NCBI GenBank assembly: GCA_030428865.1
Contig: JAUIEK010000005.1
Location: 1-64,000 of the forward strand
Reading direction: 5' to 3'
DNA: 64,000 nucleotides
DNA from: Bacteroidia bacterium
GTDB lineage: Bacteria; Bacteroidota; Bacteroidia; Flavobacteriales; Flavobacteriaceae
Below, one piece after another: positions 35,205 to 44,470 of this stretch; position 1 is the first letter of the stretch; each line of letters starts with the position of its first letter. The position numbers and the translations under genes are program-made. Under the pieces are notes generated by a model, which had not been told where the DNA came from, searched no databases, and worked only from the letters and a program-made list of their open reading frames with translations.

Positions 35205-35891
35205 ATGAGCAAATGTGAACAATGTATTGTTCGTCAACTCAACTCTTTAAATGAACTTACCAAGGATGAACTCATCAGGATTTCTGCTTGCAAAACTTCA
35301 AAAGTGATTAAAAAAGGAGAAATTCTTTTTAATGAAGGAGAATACATAAATGGTGTTTTTTGTATTAAAGATGGTGTATGTAAGGTTACAAAAATGAGTG
35401 ATAATGGGAGAGATCAAATAATTAAACTCGTAAAAAAAGGAGATTTATTGGGTGAAAGAAGTTTAATTTCGGAAGAAGCAGCCAACTTACGAGCAACTGC
35501 CTTAAATGATTTAGAAGTTTGTTTTATTCCAAAAGAAGAGATTGTAAAAGATTTAAAGCAGAATAATAATTTTACAATGAGCATGCTAAAAGAACTAGCT
35601 GTTTCATTACGAGAAGCCGATGATGTTATTGTAGATATGGCTCAAAAAACAGTAAAACAACGTTTGGCAGAAACTTTGCTTTACTTGCATAATAATTATA
35701 CAAAAACCGAAAATGGTGCTTTAGAAATACAGCTTTCTAGAGATGATATTGCTAGTATTATTGGAACCGCTACCGAATCTGCAATTCGTTTGCTATCTAG
35801 CTTTAAAAAAGACGAACTCATTAAACTTAAAGGAAAAGATATTTTTATTTTAAATCCTGAAAAGCTGAAGAAAATTGCCGAAGGGTTTTAA
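35205..35891 (+). CDS. Crp/Fnr family transcriptional regulator
   Basis: 228 residues. An N-terminal Cys pair 'CEQC' (4, 7) and Cys29, plus Cys53 and Cys59, could hold an oxygen-sensing iron-sulfur cluster as in FNR. Then come the cyclic-nucleotide-like beta-barrel (about 25-140) and a C-terminal winged helix with 'LSRDDIASIIGTATESAIRLL'. Divergent from ccoI with a shared FNR-like box, so it probably activates both oxidase operons when oxygen is low. Autorepression is inferred from the box position. Confidence 0.85.
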   Translation: MSKCEQCIVRQLNSLNELTKDELIRISACKTSKVIKKGEILFNEGEYINGVFCIKDGVCKVTKMSDNGRDQIIKLVKKGDLLGERSLISEEAANLRATALNDLEVCFIPKEEIVKDLKQNNNFTMSMLKELAVSLREADDVIVDMAQKTVKQRLAETLLYLHNNYTKTENGALEIQLSRDDIASIIGTATESAIRLLSSFKKDELIKLKGKDIFILNPEKLKKIAEGF

Positions 35892-35908
35892 TTATTTTAT
35901 CAAAACAA

Positions 35909-38827
35909 TTACTCTATTATAGCTCCTTGAATAATCTCTTGTATTTTGGTTCTGATGCCTTGCTTTACCAACCCTCTATTTTCCATGGTAGGATATACTC
36001 TGTTTGATAAGAAAACATATACAACTCCGCTATCAGGATCTGCCCAAGTGTATGTGCCTGTAAAACCGCTATGACCAAAACTATTATCTGAAACACAACC
36101 ACAAGTAGAATGTACTTCTGGATCGAGTTGCGGTTTATCAAAACCTACACCTCTTCTAACATTTTTATCTTGATAATAACGTTTATTGTACTTTCTAAAC
36201 GTAGAAGCTTTAAAGTATTGTTTACCACCATAGTAACCTTCTTGCAAATACAATTGCATCATTTTAGCCACATCATTTGCGTTAGAAAATAACCCCGCAT
36301 GACCACCAACTCCGCCTAACATTGCCGCGCCCATATCATGAACATATCCATGAACTAGTTGATTTCTGTAATATGTATCCTCTTCTGTAGGTACAATTTG
36401 GCTTTTCCAATATTTTCTTAATGGCAAATAAGTCATTCTGTATGCTCCCATGGGTTCATAAAAAGCATCCGTTACTAACTTATCTAATCTATTTTTATAC
36501 TTTCGTTCAATTCCTTCTTTTAATATATAATATCCCAAGTCACTATATTTATATCCTGGCGTTTCTCGCTGCCGTAAATTTTTAATGTACTTGTACATTA
36601 TTTTTTTATAATCTTTAGCTAAATACAGGCTATCTGCAACTTTAGTTGGGAATTTTCTAGACCATCTTTTACGATAAAATTTAGGTAAATTGATATTGGC
36701 AATTGTATCCTGTGTCAATCTGTAAAACGGAATCCACGCTCGCAATCTACCATAATGAGACAATATTTCTTTTACAGTTATTGTATCTTTATTTGAATTA
36801 GCAAAATCGGGTAAAATATCACGAATACTAGAACTTAAGCTAATTGTTTGTTCCTCATCTGCTTTCATTACCATTGGTAGAGAAGCCAGTATTTTTGTCA
36901 ACGAAGCTAAATCGTATAAATGAGAATTTCTAACACGACGTTTTTTCTCATACGTGTGATATCCAAAACTTTTTTGATACACCACATGACCGTCTTTGGC
37001 AACTAAAATTTGCATACCAGGAGCCATGCTATCTTTTACCACCTTACGAGCTATGTAGTCTATTTTTCTCAACTCTTTAGATGACATACCTACAGACTCA
37101 GGAATTCCATAACTTAATCTTTTTAGGTCTTCTGTTACAATTCCGGTTCCTTCTTTAAATTCATCATTGATAGAAACTGGCAGCTTTCCATTTGTTTCTA
37201 CAGCTCCAAAAATAGCTTGTGCTGCAATTTTTTGAGCTTCAATGCTATTTTGATAAGCCACAAAAACACCTTCAATATTTGTAAAAGATTTTACATCTCT
37301 AAGACTATATGGGCTAGCAAAAACAGATAATATTACTTTTTTTTCTCTAGCAATTTCGTTTAACCAAACCAGCTCCTTATTACTAAACTTATAGTCTTTC
37401 CAAGGGCTTTTGTTTGACTTGTGATAGCCTACAACTACTAGATCATACGGTTTTAATTTTTTAACAAGTCTATCTAAATATTTTTCCGAAATCATGTTTA
37501 CTTGTGTATAATTTCGCAGCATATTCACAAAAGCCCAACTTGAATCATCTCCTAACTTTACGTAAGCAATTTTCTTATATTTTTTTAGATCTTGTATAGG
37601 GAACAAACGTTCTTTGTTTTTAATAACAGTAAGAGAATTCTTGACTAATTCATGGTGTAAAACTCTATCAGATATTGATTTTAAATCGCTTGATAAATTT
37701 GAGGTGTCTACAGGTTTGTATTGATGTAAACCAGCCCAATATTTTGCTAATAAAATCTTACGCACAGATTTATTGATTCTTTCCTCTGTTAGCGTTCCCA
37801 TTTGTAGAGATTGTTTCATTAAAGCAATCGTTTCAGGGATATTTTGAGGAATTAATAACACATCATTTCCTGCTAAAATTGCTGCTAAATTAATTTCTTC
37901 AGGAGTCGCATAATTAGATGCGCCTTTCATATTCAATCCATCTGTAAAAATAAGACCTTGAAAACCAATTTCTTCTTGAAGCAAACCTGTAACAACATCA
38001 TAAGATAGAGAAGTAGGAAGCTTTTCATCAGACTCTAGAGCAGGAACACTTAAGTGCGCTGTCATTACACTGGCAACTCCGGCATCAAAAATGTGATCAT
38101 AAGGATACAGCTCTACATCATGCAATCTTTTTTTATCAAAATTCAATACTGGTAATTCTACGTGAGAATCCGTAGAAGTATCTCCATGCCCAGGAAAATG
38201 TTTTGCCGTAGCTAGCACACCATTACCTTGCATACCTTTAATTAATGAAATTGATTTTTGAGTAACATTTTCTTTTCGTTCTCCAAAAGAGCGATTACCA
38301 ATAATAGGATTTTCAGGATTGGTATTAATATCAACTACTGGAGCGAAATTCACATGAATTCCTAAACGTTTACAATGCTGCGCTAAATGCTTACCAAATT
38401 TTTCAATAAGTTCATTATTTTGAATAGCACCCAGCGTCATATTCCATGGGAATTTATAGGTGTTTTTCAATCTCATATCTAATCCCCATTCTCCATCAAA
38501 GCCAATTAGAATCGGAACTTTAGACAGCTCTTGATACGTGTTAGTTAGATTTGCTTGTTTTTTGGGCTTTCCTTGCATAAAAATAAGATTCCCAATATGA
38601 TATTTATTAATCATTTCTTTAACCTCTCTTTCATGCTTACGTCCTTTATTAGAATAAGCTTGTATCATAAATAACTGGCCTATCTTTTCATCGAGCGTAA
38701 GGTTATTTAATATACTATCAACCCACTTTTCTTGAGCATCATAATCTTTTGTTCTCAAAGGATCTAATCTCTGACTATAACTTAACGTAGTTAGTAAAAA
38801 GAAGGTTAAAAAAAATATCTTTCTCAT
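35909..38827 (-). CDS. GH3 beta-N-acetylhexosaminidase fused to a serine beta-lactamase-like domain
   Basis: 972 residues from the ATG at 38827, which gives a signal peptide ending near 'TTLSYS'. The GH3 half (about 20-370) has 'AKHFPGHGDTSTDSH' and the nucleophile loop 'IFTDGLNMKGA'. A GH3 C-terminal domain follows. The last about 370 residues are a class C-like serine hydrolase with SLTK near 642-645, Tyr-Ser-Asp near 761 and 'HSG' near 919. This known Bacteroidota fusion probably trims peptidoglycan fragments in the periplasm. Confidence 0.9.
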   Translation of the reverse strand: MRKIFFLTFFLLTTLSYSQRLDPLRTKDYDAQEKWVDSILNNLTLDEKIGQLFMIQAYSNKGRKHEREVKEMINKYHIGNLIFMQGKPKKQANLTNTYQELSKVPILIGFDGEWGLDMRLKNTYKFPWNMTLGAIQNNELIEKFGKHLAQHCKRLGIHVNFAPVVDINTNPENPIIGNRSFGERKENVTQKSISLIKGMQGNGVLATAKHFPGHGDTSTDSHVELPVLNFDKKRLHDVELYPYDHIFDAGVASVMTAHLSVPALESDEKLPTSLSYDVVTGLLQEEIGFQGLIFTDGLNMKGASNYATPEEINLAAILAGNDVLLIPQNIPETIALMKQSLQMGTLTEERINKSVRKILLAKYWAGLHQYKPVDTSNLSSDLKSISDRVLHHELVKNSLTVIKNKERLFPIQDLKKYKKIAYVKLGDDSSWAFVNMLRNYTQVNMISEKYLDRLVKKLKPYDLVVVGYHKSNKSPWKDYKFSNKELVWLNEIAREKKVILSVFASPYSLRDVKSFTNIEGVFVAYQNSIEAQKIAAQAIFGAVETNGKLPVSINDEFKEGTGIVTEDLKRLSYGIPESVGMSSKELRKIDYIARKVVKDSMAPGMQILVAKDGHVVYQKSFGYHTYEKKRRVRNSHLYDLASLTKILASLPMVMKADEEQTISLSSSIRDILPDFANSNKDTITVKEILSHYGRLRAWIPFYRLTQDTIANINLPKFYRKRWSRKFPTKVADSLYLAKDYKKIMYKYIKNLRQRETPGYKYSDLGYYILKEGIERKYKNRLDKLVTDAFYEPMGAYRMTYLPLRKYWKSQIVPTEEDTYYRNQLVHGYVHDMGAAMLGGVGGHAGLFSNANDVAKMMQLYLQEGYYGGKQYFKASTFRKYNKRYYQDKNVRRGVGFDKPQLDPEVHSTCGCVSDNSFGHSGFTGTYTWADPDSGVVYVFLSNRVYPTMENRGLVKQGIRTKIQEIIQGAIIE

Positions 38828-38864
38828 TTTTTGGCAAATTTTTCTGAACATAACACGACACACA

Positions 38865-39353
38865 CTAATTTACTAAAAATTTTTGATGCCAACTCTGTTT
38901 AACTGGAACTTCCCATTGAGTTTCAAATTCTTCTTTCACAGTAATCATATTGTTAAAAACAATTGTTTCTGAAGTTACCTTACCTTCTTCAACATACTTC
39001 TTAAATGAACTCATCGGTACAATATTAATATGATTACCAACTCTAAATGAAACATTCATTTTATTTAATAAATCAATTTCTAATTCTTTTTCTATTTCTT
39101 TAACAAAACGGACTGAAGCGTCAATTGAACAACCTGAGACATTGTTAAAATTCTCATCTACTGCTAATATTAAAAATTGATCATACTTAATAGTAAAAGA
39201 TCCTTTTAGATCTTTTCCATGACGTGTCCATTGTTCAATAAAATCTTTTGCTTTTTCTGAAATAAAATTAATCTGTTCTTTAGCAAACTCCTTATTGGAT
39301 TGGTATATCCAAATTCTTGAATTATTGGGTAACTGTTTAAAAGGTATAAACAT
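38865..39353 (-). CDS. Conserved Flavobacteriia protein (often misnamed ABC transporter ATPase)
   Basis: 162 residues, soluble, beginning 'MFIPFKQLPNNSRIWIYQS' with a 'RHGKDLKGSFTIKYD' centre and 'SGCSIDASVRFVKEIE'. Homologues are commonly labelled 'ABC transporter ATPase', but no Walker A, Walker B or signature motif is present. True function is unknown. It sits 37 bp upstream of the GH3 fusion. Confidence 0.65.
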   Translation of the reverse strand: MFIPFKQLPNNSRIWIYQSNKEFAKEQINFISEKAKDFIEQWTRHGKDLKGSFTIKYDQFLILAVDENFNNVSGCSIDASVRFVKEIEKELEIDLLNKMNVSFRVGNHINIVPMSSFKKYVEEGKVTSETIVFNNMITVKEEFETQWEVPVKQSWHQKFLVN

Positions 39354-39367
39354 AATAATCTACTTAT

Positions 39368-40246
39368 TTAGTTTGATAATGTTGCAGAAATTGATAATGA
39401 AACACCTTTCTGCTTAAGATAGCTTGGCTTAATCCACTTCCCTTTTGAAAAGGTATAATTCTGATTTGAATTTTTATACTTCGACTTCATTAAACCTAAA
39501 ACAGGAGAGTATAATATACTATTTGTATATCCTGGTATTTCGTAATACTTATTAAATGGGATAAGCAATTTTTCAATTGCTATAAAAAACCCATCTTCCG
39601 GAATCTTAATAAACTCATCTTCCAGATTTATCTCTTTTGTTGCATTCTTTAATTCTTTATCAATTGTAACAGCAATATTCTTTACTAATAAATCATTTCT
39701 TGGTAGTCCTGTTTCTGGATCTTTATCAAAAATACGCACTCTAAACTTTGATTTTTTTAGTTTATCCTTAGGAAATTGAATCTTAATTTTTGATAGATAC
39801 TGACAACATTCATTTTTTTTCGTGTTTGGAAAATACTTAGCCATCATTCTCAACCCTCTAGTATGGAGTGGATACACTTTTCTTCTAATAGGATCTAATT
39901 CTACTTTCTTCTGCTTTAAATTTGTCAATATAATTTCTTGTAAAACTTCTGATTTCTGTGACAGAAATATTGTTTTATTTATTAAACTTTTCACGCTAAT
40001 TATAGTGTCTTTATAGTTTAAGCACGAAATGTGAATTTTGGCATTTAAATCTTCTTGATTAACATACATTGAAAATGTTCCTTCCTCAGTAGTAGAAATT
40101 CCTTTTTCGGTATTTAAAAAACTTAAGTTTGCATAAATAATAGGATCATGTGTTTCTTTATCTAACAGTTTTCCTTTAAACTCAAAGGTTTGAGCATTAA
40201 GAACTGTAACACTAACAAAAAGAAACAATGTAATGAATATTCTCAT
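39368..40246 (-). CDS. Exported carboxypeptidase-regulatory-like domain protein
   Basis: 292 residues. A signal peptide ends near 'VLNAQ', followed by a CarboxypepD_reg-like domain (about 20-100: 'GKLLDKETHDPIIYANLSFL', 'KGISTTEEGTFSM'). The rest is unassigned, with 'KFRVRIFDKDPETGLP' and a final beta-rich part. No TonB barrel follows, so it is a short stand-alone member. Located one base from the exonuclease gene. Confidence 0.75.
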   Translation of the reverse strand: MRIFITLFLFVSVTVLNAQTFEFKGKLLDKETHDPIIYANLSFLNTEKGISTTEEGTFSMYVNQEDLNAKIHISCLNYKDTIISVKSLINKTIFLSQKSEVLQEIILTNLKQKKVELDPIRRKVYPLHTRGLRMMAKYFPNTKKNECCQYLSKIKIQFPKDKLKKSKFRVRIFDKDPETGLPRNDLLVKNIAVTIDKELKNATKEINLEDEFIKIPEDGFFIAIEKLLIPFNKYYEIPGYTNSILYSPVLGLMKSKYKNSNQNYTFSKGKWIKPSYLKQKGVSLSISATLSN

Positions 40247-40247
40247 T

Positions 40248-41075
40248 TTATCGCAAGTTGAACTTTTGTTGCAATGCTTTTAATTTCTCTTCATCGCTCA
40301 TCTTTTTTTCTGGAGAAATCATTCGTTCTTTAATCTGTTTTAATACTTTTTTAGTGTATAAAGGAAAATCTGCATTTTGCATCCAAGCATAATATCCTGG
40401 ATTTTCCTTTAACACCTCTTCTACTGTTCTATCTTTATATTTACCAAAAGAAAAAATCTCTTGCTTTTTATCATTAAATAAAATGAATCCAGCAAAATCA
40501 GCTCGTTTTGTCTGTGTTGAAAACTCACTCAAAGCTGTTACTGAATTTTCAATATCATCATATCTATCTAATTGTGCTTTTAAAATTTCGTAAGTAGCAT
40601 TTGTATCTGCCTCTGCCGAATGAGCGTCTTCTAAATCTTTACCACAATAAAATTTATACCCTGCACTTAATGTTCGTTGTTCTTTTTTATGAAAAATTAC
40701 CTGAACATCTACTGATTTTCGATTGCTCATATCAAAATCAATGCCAGCACGTAACATTTCTTCAGCAAGCAATGGTATATCAAAACGAGTGGAGTTAAAA
40801 CCTGCTAAATCTGAATCACTTATCATCTTACTTATGGTTGACGCCAACTCTTTAAAAGTAGGCTCAGTTACCACTTTTTCATTTGTTATTCCGTGAATAG
40901 CTATTGCTTGAGGTGGAATTTCAATCTCTGGGTTAACTAACCATGTTTTAGATTCTTTATTCCCATTAGGATAAATCTTTAGTATAGATATTTCTACTAC
41001 TCTATCTATTGCGATGTTAACTCCTGTAGTTTCTAAATCAAAAAAAACAAGTGGTTTTGTAAGCTGTAATTCCAT
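40248..41075 (-). CDS. DnaQ-like 3'-5' exonuclease
   Basis: 275 residues. Exo motifs: 'VFFDLETTGVN' (Asp14, Glu16), 'FNSTRFDIPLLAEE', and 'DAHSAEADTNATYEIL' (HxxxxD, DEDDh type). A C-terminal part (about 195-270, 'FGKYKDRTVEEVLKENPGYY') looks like the putative nucleic-acid-binding extension seen in exonuclease X-like proteins. It probably acts in DNA repair or RNA turnover. Confidence 0.85.
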   Translation of the reverse strand: MELQLTKPLVFFDLETTGVNIAIDRVVEISILKIYPNGNKESKTWLVNPEIEIPPQAIAIHGITNEKVVTEPTFKELASTISKMISDSDLAGFNSTRFDIPLLAEEMLRAGIDFDMSNRKSVDVQVIFHKKEQRTLSAGYKFYCGKDLEDAHSAEADTNATYEILKAQLDRYDDIENSVTALSEFSTQTKRADFAGFILFNDKKQEIFSFGKYKDRTVEEVLKENPGYYAWMQNADFPLYTKKVLKQIKERMISPEKKMSDEEKLKALQQKFNLR

Positions 41076-41262
41076 GAGGTTTATAAAGATTGTAAAACGA
41101 CAAAGGTATAAAAACAGCTATTAAAATACCTTTAGAAACCACTTTTAACATCATCAATCTTTATGAGTTTAGTAAGTCTTTTTGTATTGAGGATTTTTAT
41201 TATACAGAAAAATAAACTCTGTACATTTTTTGAAGACTTTACTTAAAAAACTCAAAGGGTTA

Positions 41263-41520
41263 TCAAGAATCAATAGAACCCATAACTCGATTCATAAAAG
41301 CATTTAATGCTTCTTTTTTAGGAGTTCCTTCTTTTATCATTTTGTTTACCTCTATTGCACCATACATATTAGATATCAACTCTCCCATAACATCAAGTTC
41401 CTCATCTTTTAAAGAAGAAACCTCTGTCAGTGCTTCAAGTGTTTCTATCGTCTCAAGAATATAATCTTGATCGTTTTCCTCGATAAAATTTGTTAAATGT
41501 TTTATAACAGGTAGTTTCAT
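41263..41520 (-). CDS. DUF6952 family small protein
   Basis: 85 residues, helical, acidic: 'KLPVIKHLTNFIEEND', 'ETLEALTEVSSLKDEELDV' and 'GELISNMYGAIEV'. The family is typically found, as here, directly after a small thioredoxin and peroxiredoxin in Flavobacteriia (7 bp between genes). Function unknown; a redox-related role is suggested only by context. Confidence 0.65.
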   Translation of the reverse strand: MKLPVIKHLTNFIEENDQDYILETIETLEALTEVSSLKDEELDVMGELISNMYGAIEVNKMIKEGTPKKEALNAFMNRVMGSIDS

Positions 41521-41527
41521 TTAGCAA

Positions 41528-41833
41528 CTATATTTGATCAACTAATTCTTTTAAAACATCAAACTTATTTGTTTGCACTTGTTTTACAAAAACTCCATTT
41601 TCAAAGGTAGCAAAGGTAGGGAGGTTATCAACAGTTGCTAGTTTTCTACTTTCTGGATACTTTTCTGCATCAGCAATTATAAACATAGCATCCTCTTTTT
41701 CTGAAGATAGTTTTTTAAACTTTGGCTTCATTATTCTACAGTTGCCACACCAGCTTGCCGAATACTGCACAACAACTTTTGGGTTATTAGCTACAATTTC
41801 TTGTAAGTTATCTTGATTTAATTCTTGTATCAT
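41528..41833 (-). CDS. Thioredoxin family protein
   Basis: 101 residues, single thioredoxin fold. The active site is 'ASWCGNCRIMKP' (CGNC instead of CGPC) near 28-31, and a cis-Pro lies in 'DNLPTFATF'. No signal peptide, so cytoplasmic. Likely reduces the 2-Cys peroxiredoxin encoded 67 bp upstream. Confidence 0.85.
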   Translation of the reverse strand: MIQELNQDNLQEIVANNPKVVVQYSASWCGNCRIMKPKFKKLSSEKEDAMFIIADAEKYPESRKLATVDNLPTFATFENGVFVKQVQTNKFDVLKELVDQI

Positions 41834-41900
41834 AATTATTTTTTTACATCAAAAACCACAGATCATAAAAAATTTACAATCTGTGGATATAAATTGTTTA

Positions 41901-42542
41901 TTAATGAGAAGCTAAGTATTCTGCAGTTCCTTTTGCGTTAGGAGCCATAGCATCTTTTCCTTCTTCCCAATTTGCAGGGCAAACTTCTCCATGAGTTTGT
42001 ACATGAGAATATGCATCAATTAAACGTAAAAATTCATTTACATTTCTACCTACAGGCATGTGATTGATTCCTTCATGAAAAACAGTACCTTCTTCATCAA
42101 TTAAGTAAGTAGCTCTATAGGTAACATTATCTCCAACAACTTGTACCGTATCAGTATCTTCATCATATCTCTCTTCAGTAATGTCTAAAATACCAAGAAC
42201 GCTTGATAAATTTCTATTACTATCTGCCAAAATTGGATACGTAACTCCTTCAATTCCTCCATTATCCTTAGCTGTGTTTAACCATGCAAAATGAACCTCT
42301 GGAGTATCACAAGAAGCACCAATTACCATTGTGTTTCTTTTTTCAAATTCTGATAACGCTTCTTGAAAAGCATGTAACTCTGTTGGACAAACGAATGTGA
42401 AATCTTTAGGATACCAGAACAACAATACTTTTTTCTTGTTTTTAGTAGCTTCCTCTAGTACGTTTAACTTAAAAGTATCTCCCATTTCGTTCATGGCATC
42501 TACGGTAATATTTGGAAATTTTTTTCCTACAGCTGTTGACAT
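41901..42542 (-). CDS. 2-Cys peroxiredoxin (AhpC/TSA)
   Basis: 213 residues from the ATG at 42542 ('MSTAVGKKFPNITVD'); a longer in-frame start 51 bp upstream is unlikely. The peroxidatic Cys52 lies in 'DFTFVCPTELHAF' and the resolving Cys near 188 in 'GEVCPANW', the typical 2-Cys pattern. It reduces hydrogen peroxide and organic peroxides. Thioredoxin and DUF6952 genes follow. Confidence 0.92.
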   Translation of the reverse strand: MSTAVGKKFPNITVDAMNEMGDTFKLNVLEEATKNKKKVLLFWYPKDFTFVCPTELHAFQEALSEFEKRNTMVIGASCDTPEVHFAWLNTAKDNGGIEGVTYPILADSNRNLSSVLGILDITEERYDEDTDTVQVVGDNVTYRATYLIDEEGTVFHEGINHMPVGRNVNEFLRLIDAYSHVQTHGEVCPANWEEGKDAMAPNAKGTAEYLASH

Positions 42543-42694
42543 GTGTTGTATAGTTTTAAATTGATTAATAATATTTATTTTTTTCACAAACAAAGATATT
42601 ATCCGTTCGTGTTGATATGTAAAAAATTTGATGCAATTTTCCTATTTCTATATCAGCTTTATTTATACAAAGCACAAGGAACAATAATTTAATT

Positions 42695-43858
42695 TTATTT
42701 ACTAGCAAACAATTTAACATCACTTTCGGATACTATTTGTTCTCCAAGAATTATTAATCGCTCTACTACATTGCGTAACTCTCTTATATTACCAGTCCAA
42801 TCATAGCCTTGTAATAATTTAATGGCATCAGCAGAAAATTCTTTTTTTGCAATTCCCTGCTCTTCAGCAATTTTTTTAGTGAAAAAATCTACCAATAAAG
42901 GTATATCTTCTCTTCTATTATTTAGTGCGGGAACTTCGATAAGAATAACAGCTAACCTGTGATACAAATCTTCTCTAAACTTTCCTTCTTCTATTTCCTT
43001 CTTCAAATCTTTGTTTGTAGCTGCAACAACTCGTACATTCACTTTAATATCTTTATCACTCCCAACACGTTGAATTTTGTTTTCCTGAAGTGCCCTAAGC
43101 ACTTTTGCTTGAGCAGATAAACTCATATCACCTATCTCATCAAGAAATATTGTACCACCATTTGCCGCTTCAAATTTTCCTGCTCGATCTTTATTAGCAC
43201 CCGTAAAACTTCCTTTTACATGCCCAAACAATTCACTTTCAATTAATTCTGATGGTATTGCCGCACAGTTTACTTCTATCATTGATAGTTGAGATCGATC
43301 TGATTTTTGGTGTAGCCAATGCGCCACCAACTCTTTCCCTGTTCCGTTAGGACCTGTTATAAGAACTCTTGCATCCGTAGCAGCAACTTTTTCTATGATT
43401 TCTTTAATATGAGATATTGCCTTACTATCTCCTATCATCTCATAATTTTTACTTACTTTTTTCTTAAGACGTTTGTTTTCTGCTACTAAGTCTTTTTTCT
43501 CAAGTGCATTTCGCACTGTGTTAAGAAGTCGATTTAAATCTGGTGGTTTTGATATATAATCAAAAGCTCCTAATTTCATTGTACTTACAGCTGTTTCTAA
43601 ATCTCCATGTCCAGAAATCATGATAAAAGGAGTTTCTGGTTTTATTTTTTTAGCTTTTTCCAACACCTCTACTCCATCCATTTTAGGCATTTTAATATCA
43701 CACAAAACCAAATCAAAATCATTATCTTTAATCATTTCTATTCCAGATAATCCGTCTTCTGCTTCTACTATTTTGTACTGCTTATTTTCATCTTCTATAA
43801 TTTTTTTCAGCACTCTTCTAATCGCACCTTCATCTTCTATTATTAATATGTTACTCAT
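42695..43858 (-). CDS. Sigma-54-dependent response regulator without DNA-binding domain
   Basis: 387 residues. A receiver domain (1-120, phosphoacceptor Asp54 in '[12 protein letters not shown]') is followed by a sigma-54 AAA+ domain with '[10 protein letters not shown]', the sigma-54 contact loop 'GSFTGA' (a GAFTGA variant) and '[13 protein letters not shown]'. The protein ends at 'SDVKLFASK' with no Fis-type helix-turn-helix, so it may act from solution. Divergent from the MarR gene, with the operators between them. Confidence 0.88.
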   Translation of the reverse strand: MSNILIIEDEGAIRRVLKKIIEDENKQYKIVEAEDGLSGIEMIKDNDFDLVLCDIKMPKMDGVEVLEKAKKIKPETPFIMISGHGDLETAVSTMKLGAFDYISKPPDLNRLLNTVRNALEKKDLVAENKRLKKKVSKNYEMIGDSKAISHIKEIIEKVAATDARVLITGPNGTGKELVAHWLHQKSDRSQLSMIEVNCAAIPSELIESELFGHVKGSFTGANKDRAGKFEAANGGTIFLDEIGDMSLSAQAKVLRALQENKIQRVGSDKDIKVNVRVVAATNKDLKKEIEEGKFREDLYHRLAVILIEVPALNNRREDIPLLVDFFTKKIAEEQGIAKKEFSADAIKLLQGYDWTGNIRELRNVVERLIILGEQIVSESDVKLFASK

Positions 43859-43934
43859 ATCAAATGTAATTTTTGATAAAGGTAAAATTTTTGAACCTTA
43901 TTATTCTTTGAAAAGAAAAAAATGATTTTTTTAC

Positions 43935-43974
43935 TATGCGCGCATAATTTTTTTCAATTTACTATGCGTGCATA
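43935..43974. promoter_or_regulatory. Twin MarR-type operators
   Basis: ACTATGCGCGCATAAT and ACTATGCGTGCATAAT differ at one base; the cores TATGCGCGCATA (43935-43946) and TATGCGTGCATA (43963-43974) are palindromes 28 bp apart. They lie 25 bp or more upstream of the MarR start at 44000, with a TAATTTTG -7-like box at 43986-43993. The MarR protein probably binds here to repress its own beta-oxidation operon, perhaps released by acyl-CoA. Confidence 0.75.
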
Positions 43975-43999
43975 ATATTTTTTAGTAATTTTGGGGAGA

Positions 44000-44440
44000 A
44001 TGGAAAAAAATAAATCAATAGATCATCAATTAAGAGCCACATGGCAAGCAGTAGCTAAGTTATACAATGAAAGAGCTGCTAAACATAATAGTACAATGGC
44101 AATGGCTTTTGTTTTATTAAATATTGATTATGAAAACGGTACATCCTCAACCGCGTTGGGTCCACAAATGGGAATGGAACCTACTAGCTTGTCTAGAATC
44201 CTTAAGGCGATGGAAGAAAAAGGAGTTATTGTGAGAGCAAAAAATCCTGATGATGGTAGAGGTGTAATTATTAAGCTAACCAATTTTGGAAAAGAAATGA
44301 GAAAGGTTTCTAAGGAATCTGTAATCATTTTTAATGATAAAATAAGAGAACATATTTCTGAAAGTGAACTGAATGCTTTTTTTAAAGTGACTAGTACTAT
44401 TAACAGACTTATTACTGAAAAAGAAATTTATACCGATTAA
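44000..44440 (+). CDS. MarR family transcriptional regulator of beta-oxidation
   Basis: 146 residues from the ATG at 44000 ('MEKNKSIDHQLRATWQAVA'), which matches the conserved start of the Flavobacteriia fatty-acid MarR group; a TTG 9 bp earlier is unlikely. The winged helix contains 'MEPTSLSRILKAMEEKG' and 'NPDDGRGVIIKLTNFG'. First gene of the operon, 30 bp before the fadB-like gene. Twin palindromic operators upstream suggest autoregulation. Confidence 0.85.
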   Translation: MEKNKSIDHQLRATWQAVAKLYNERAAKHNSTMAMAFVLLNIDYENGTSSTALGPQMGMEPTSLSRILKAMEEKGVIVRAKNPDDGRGVIIKLTNFGKEMRKVSKESVIIFNDKIREHISESELNAFFKVTSTINRLITEKEIYTD

Positions 44441-44470
44441 CAAAATCATACAAAACACAATCAAAAACAA

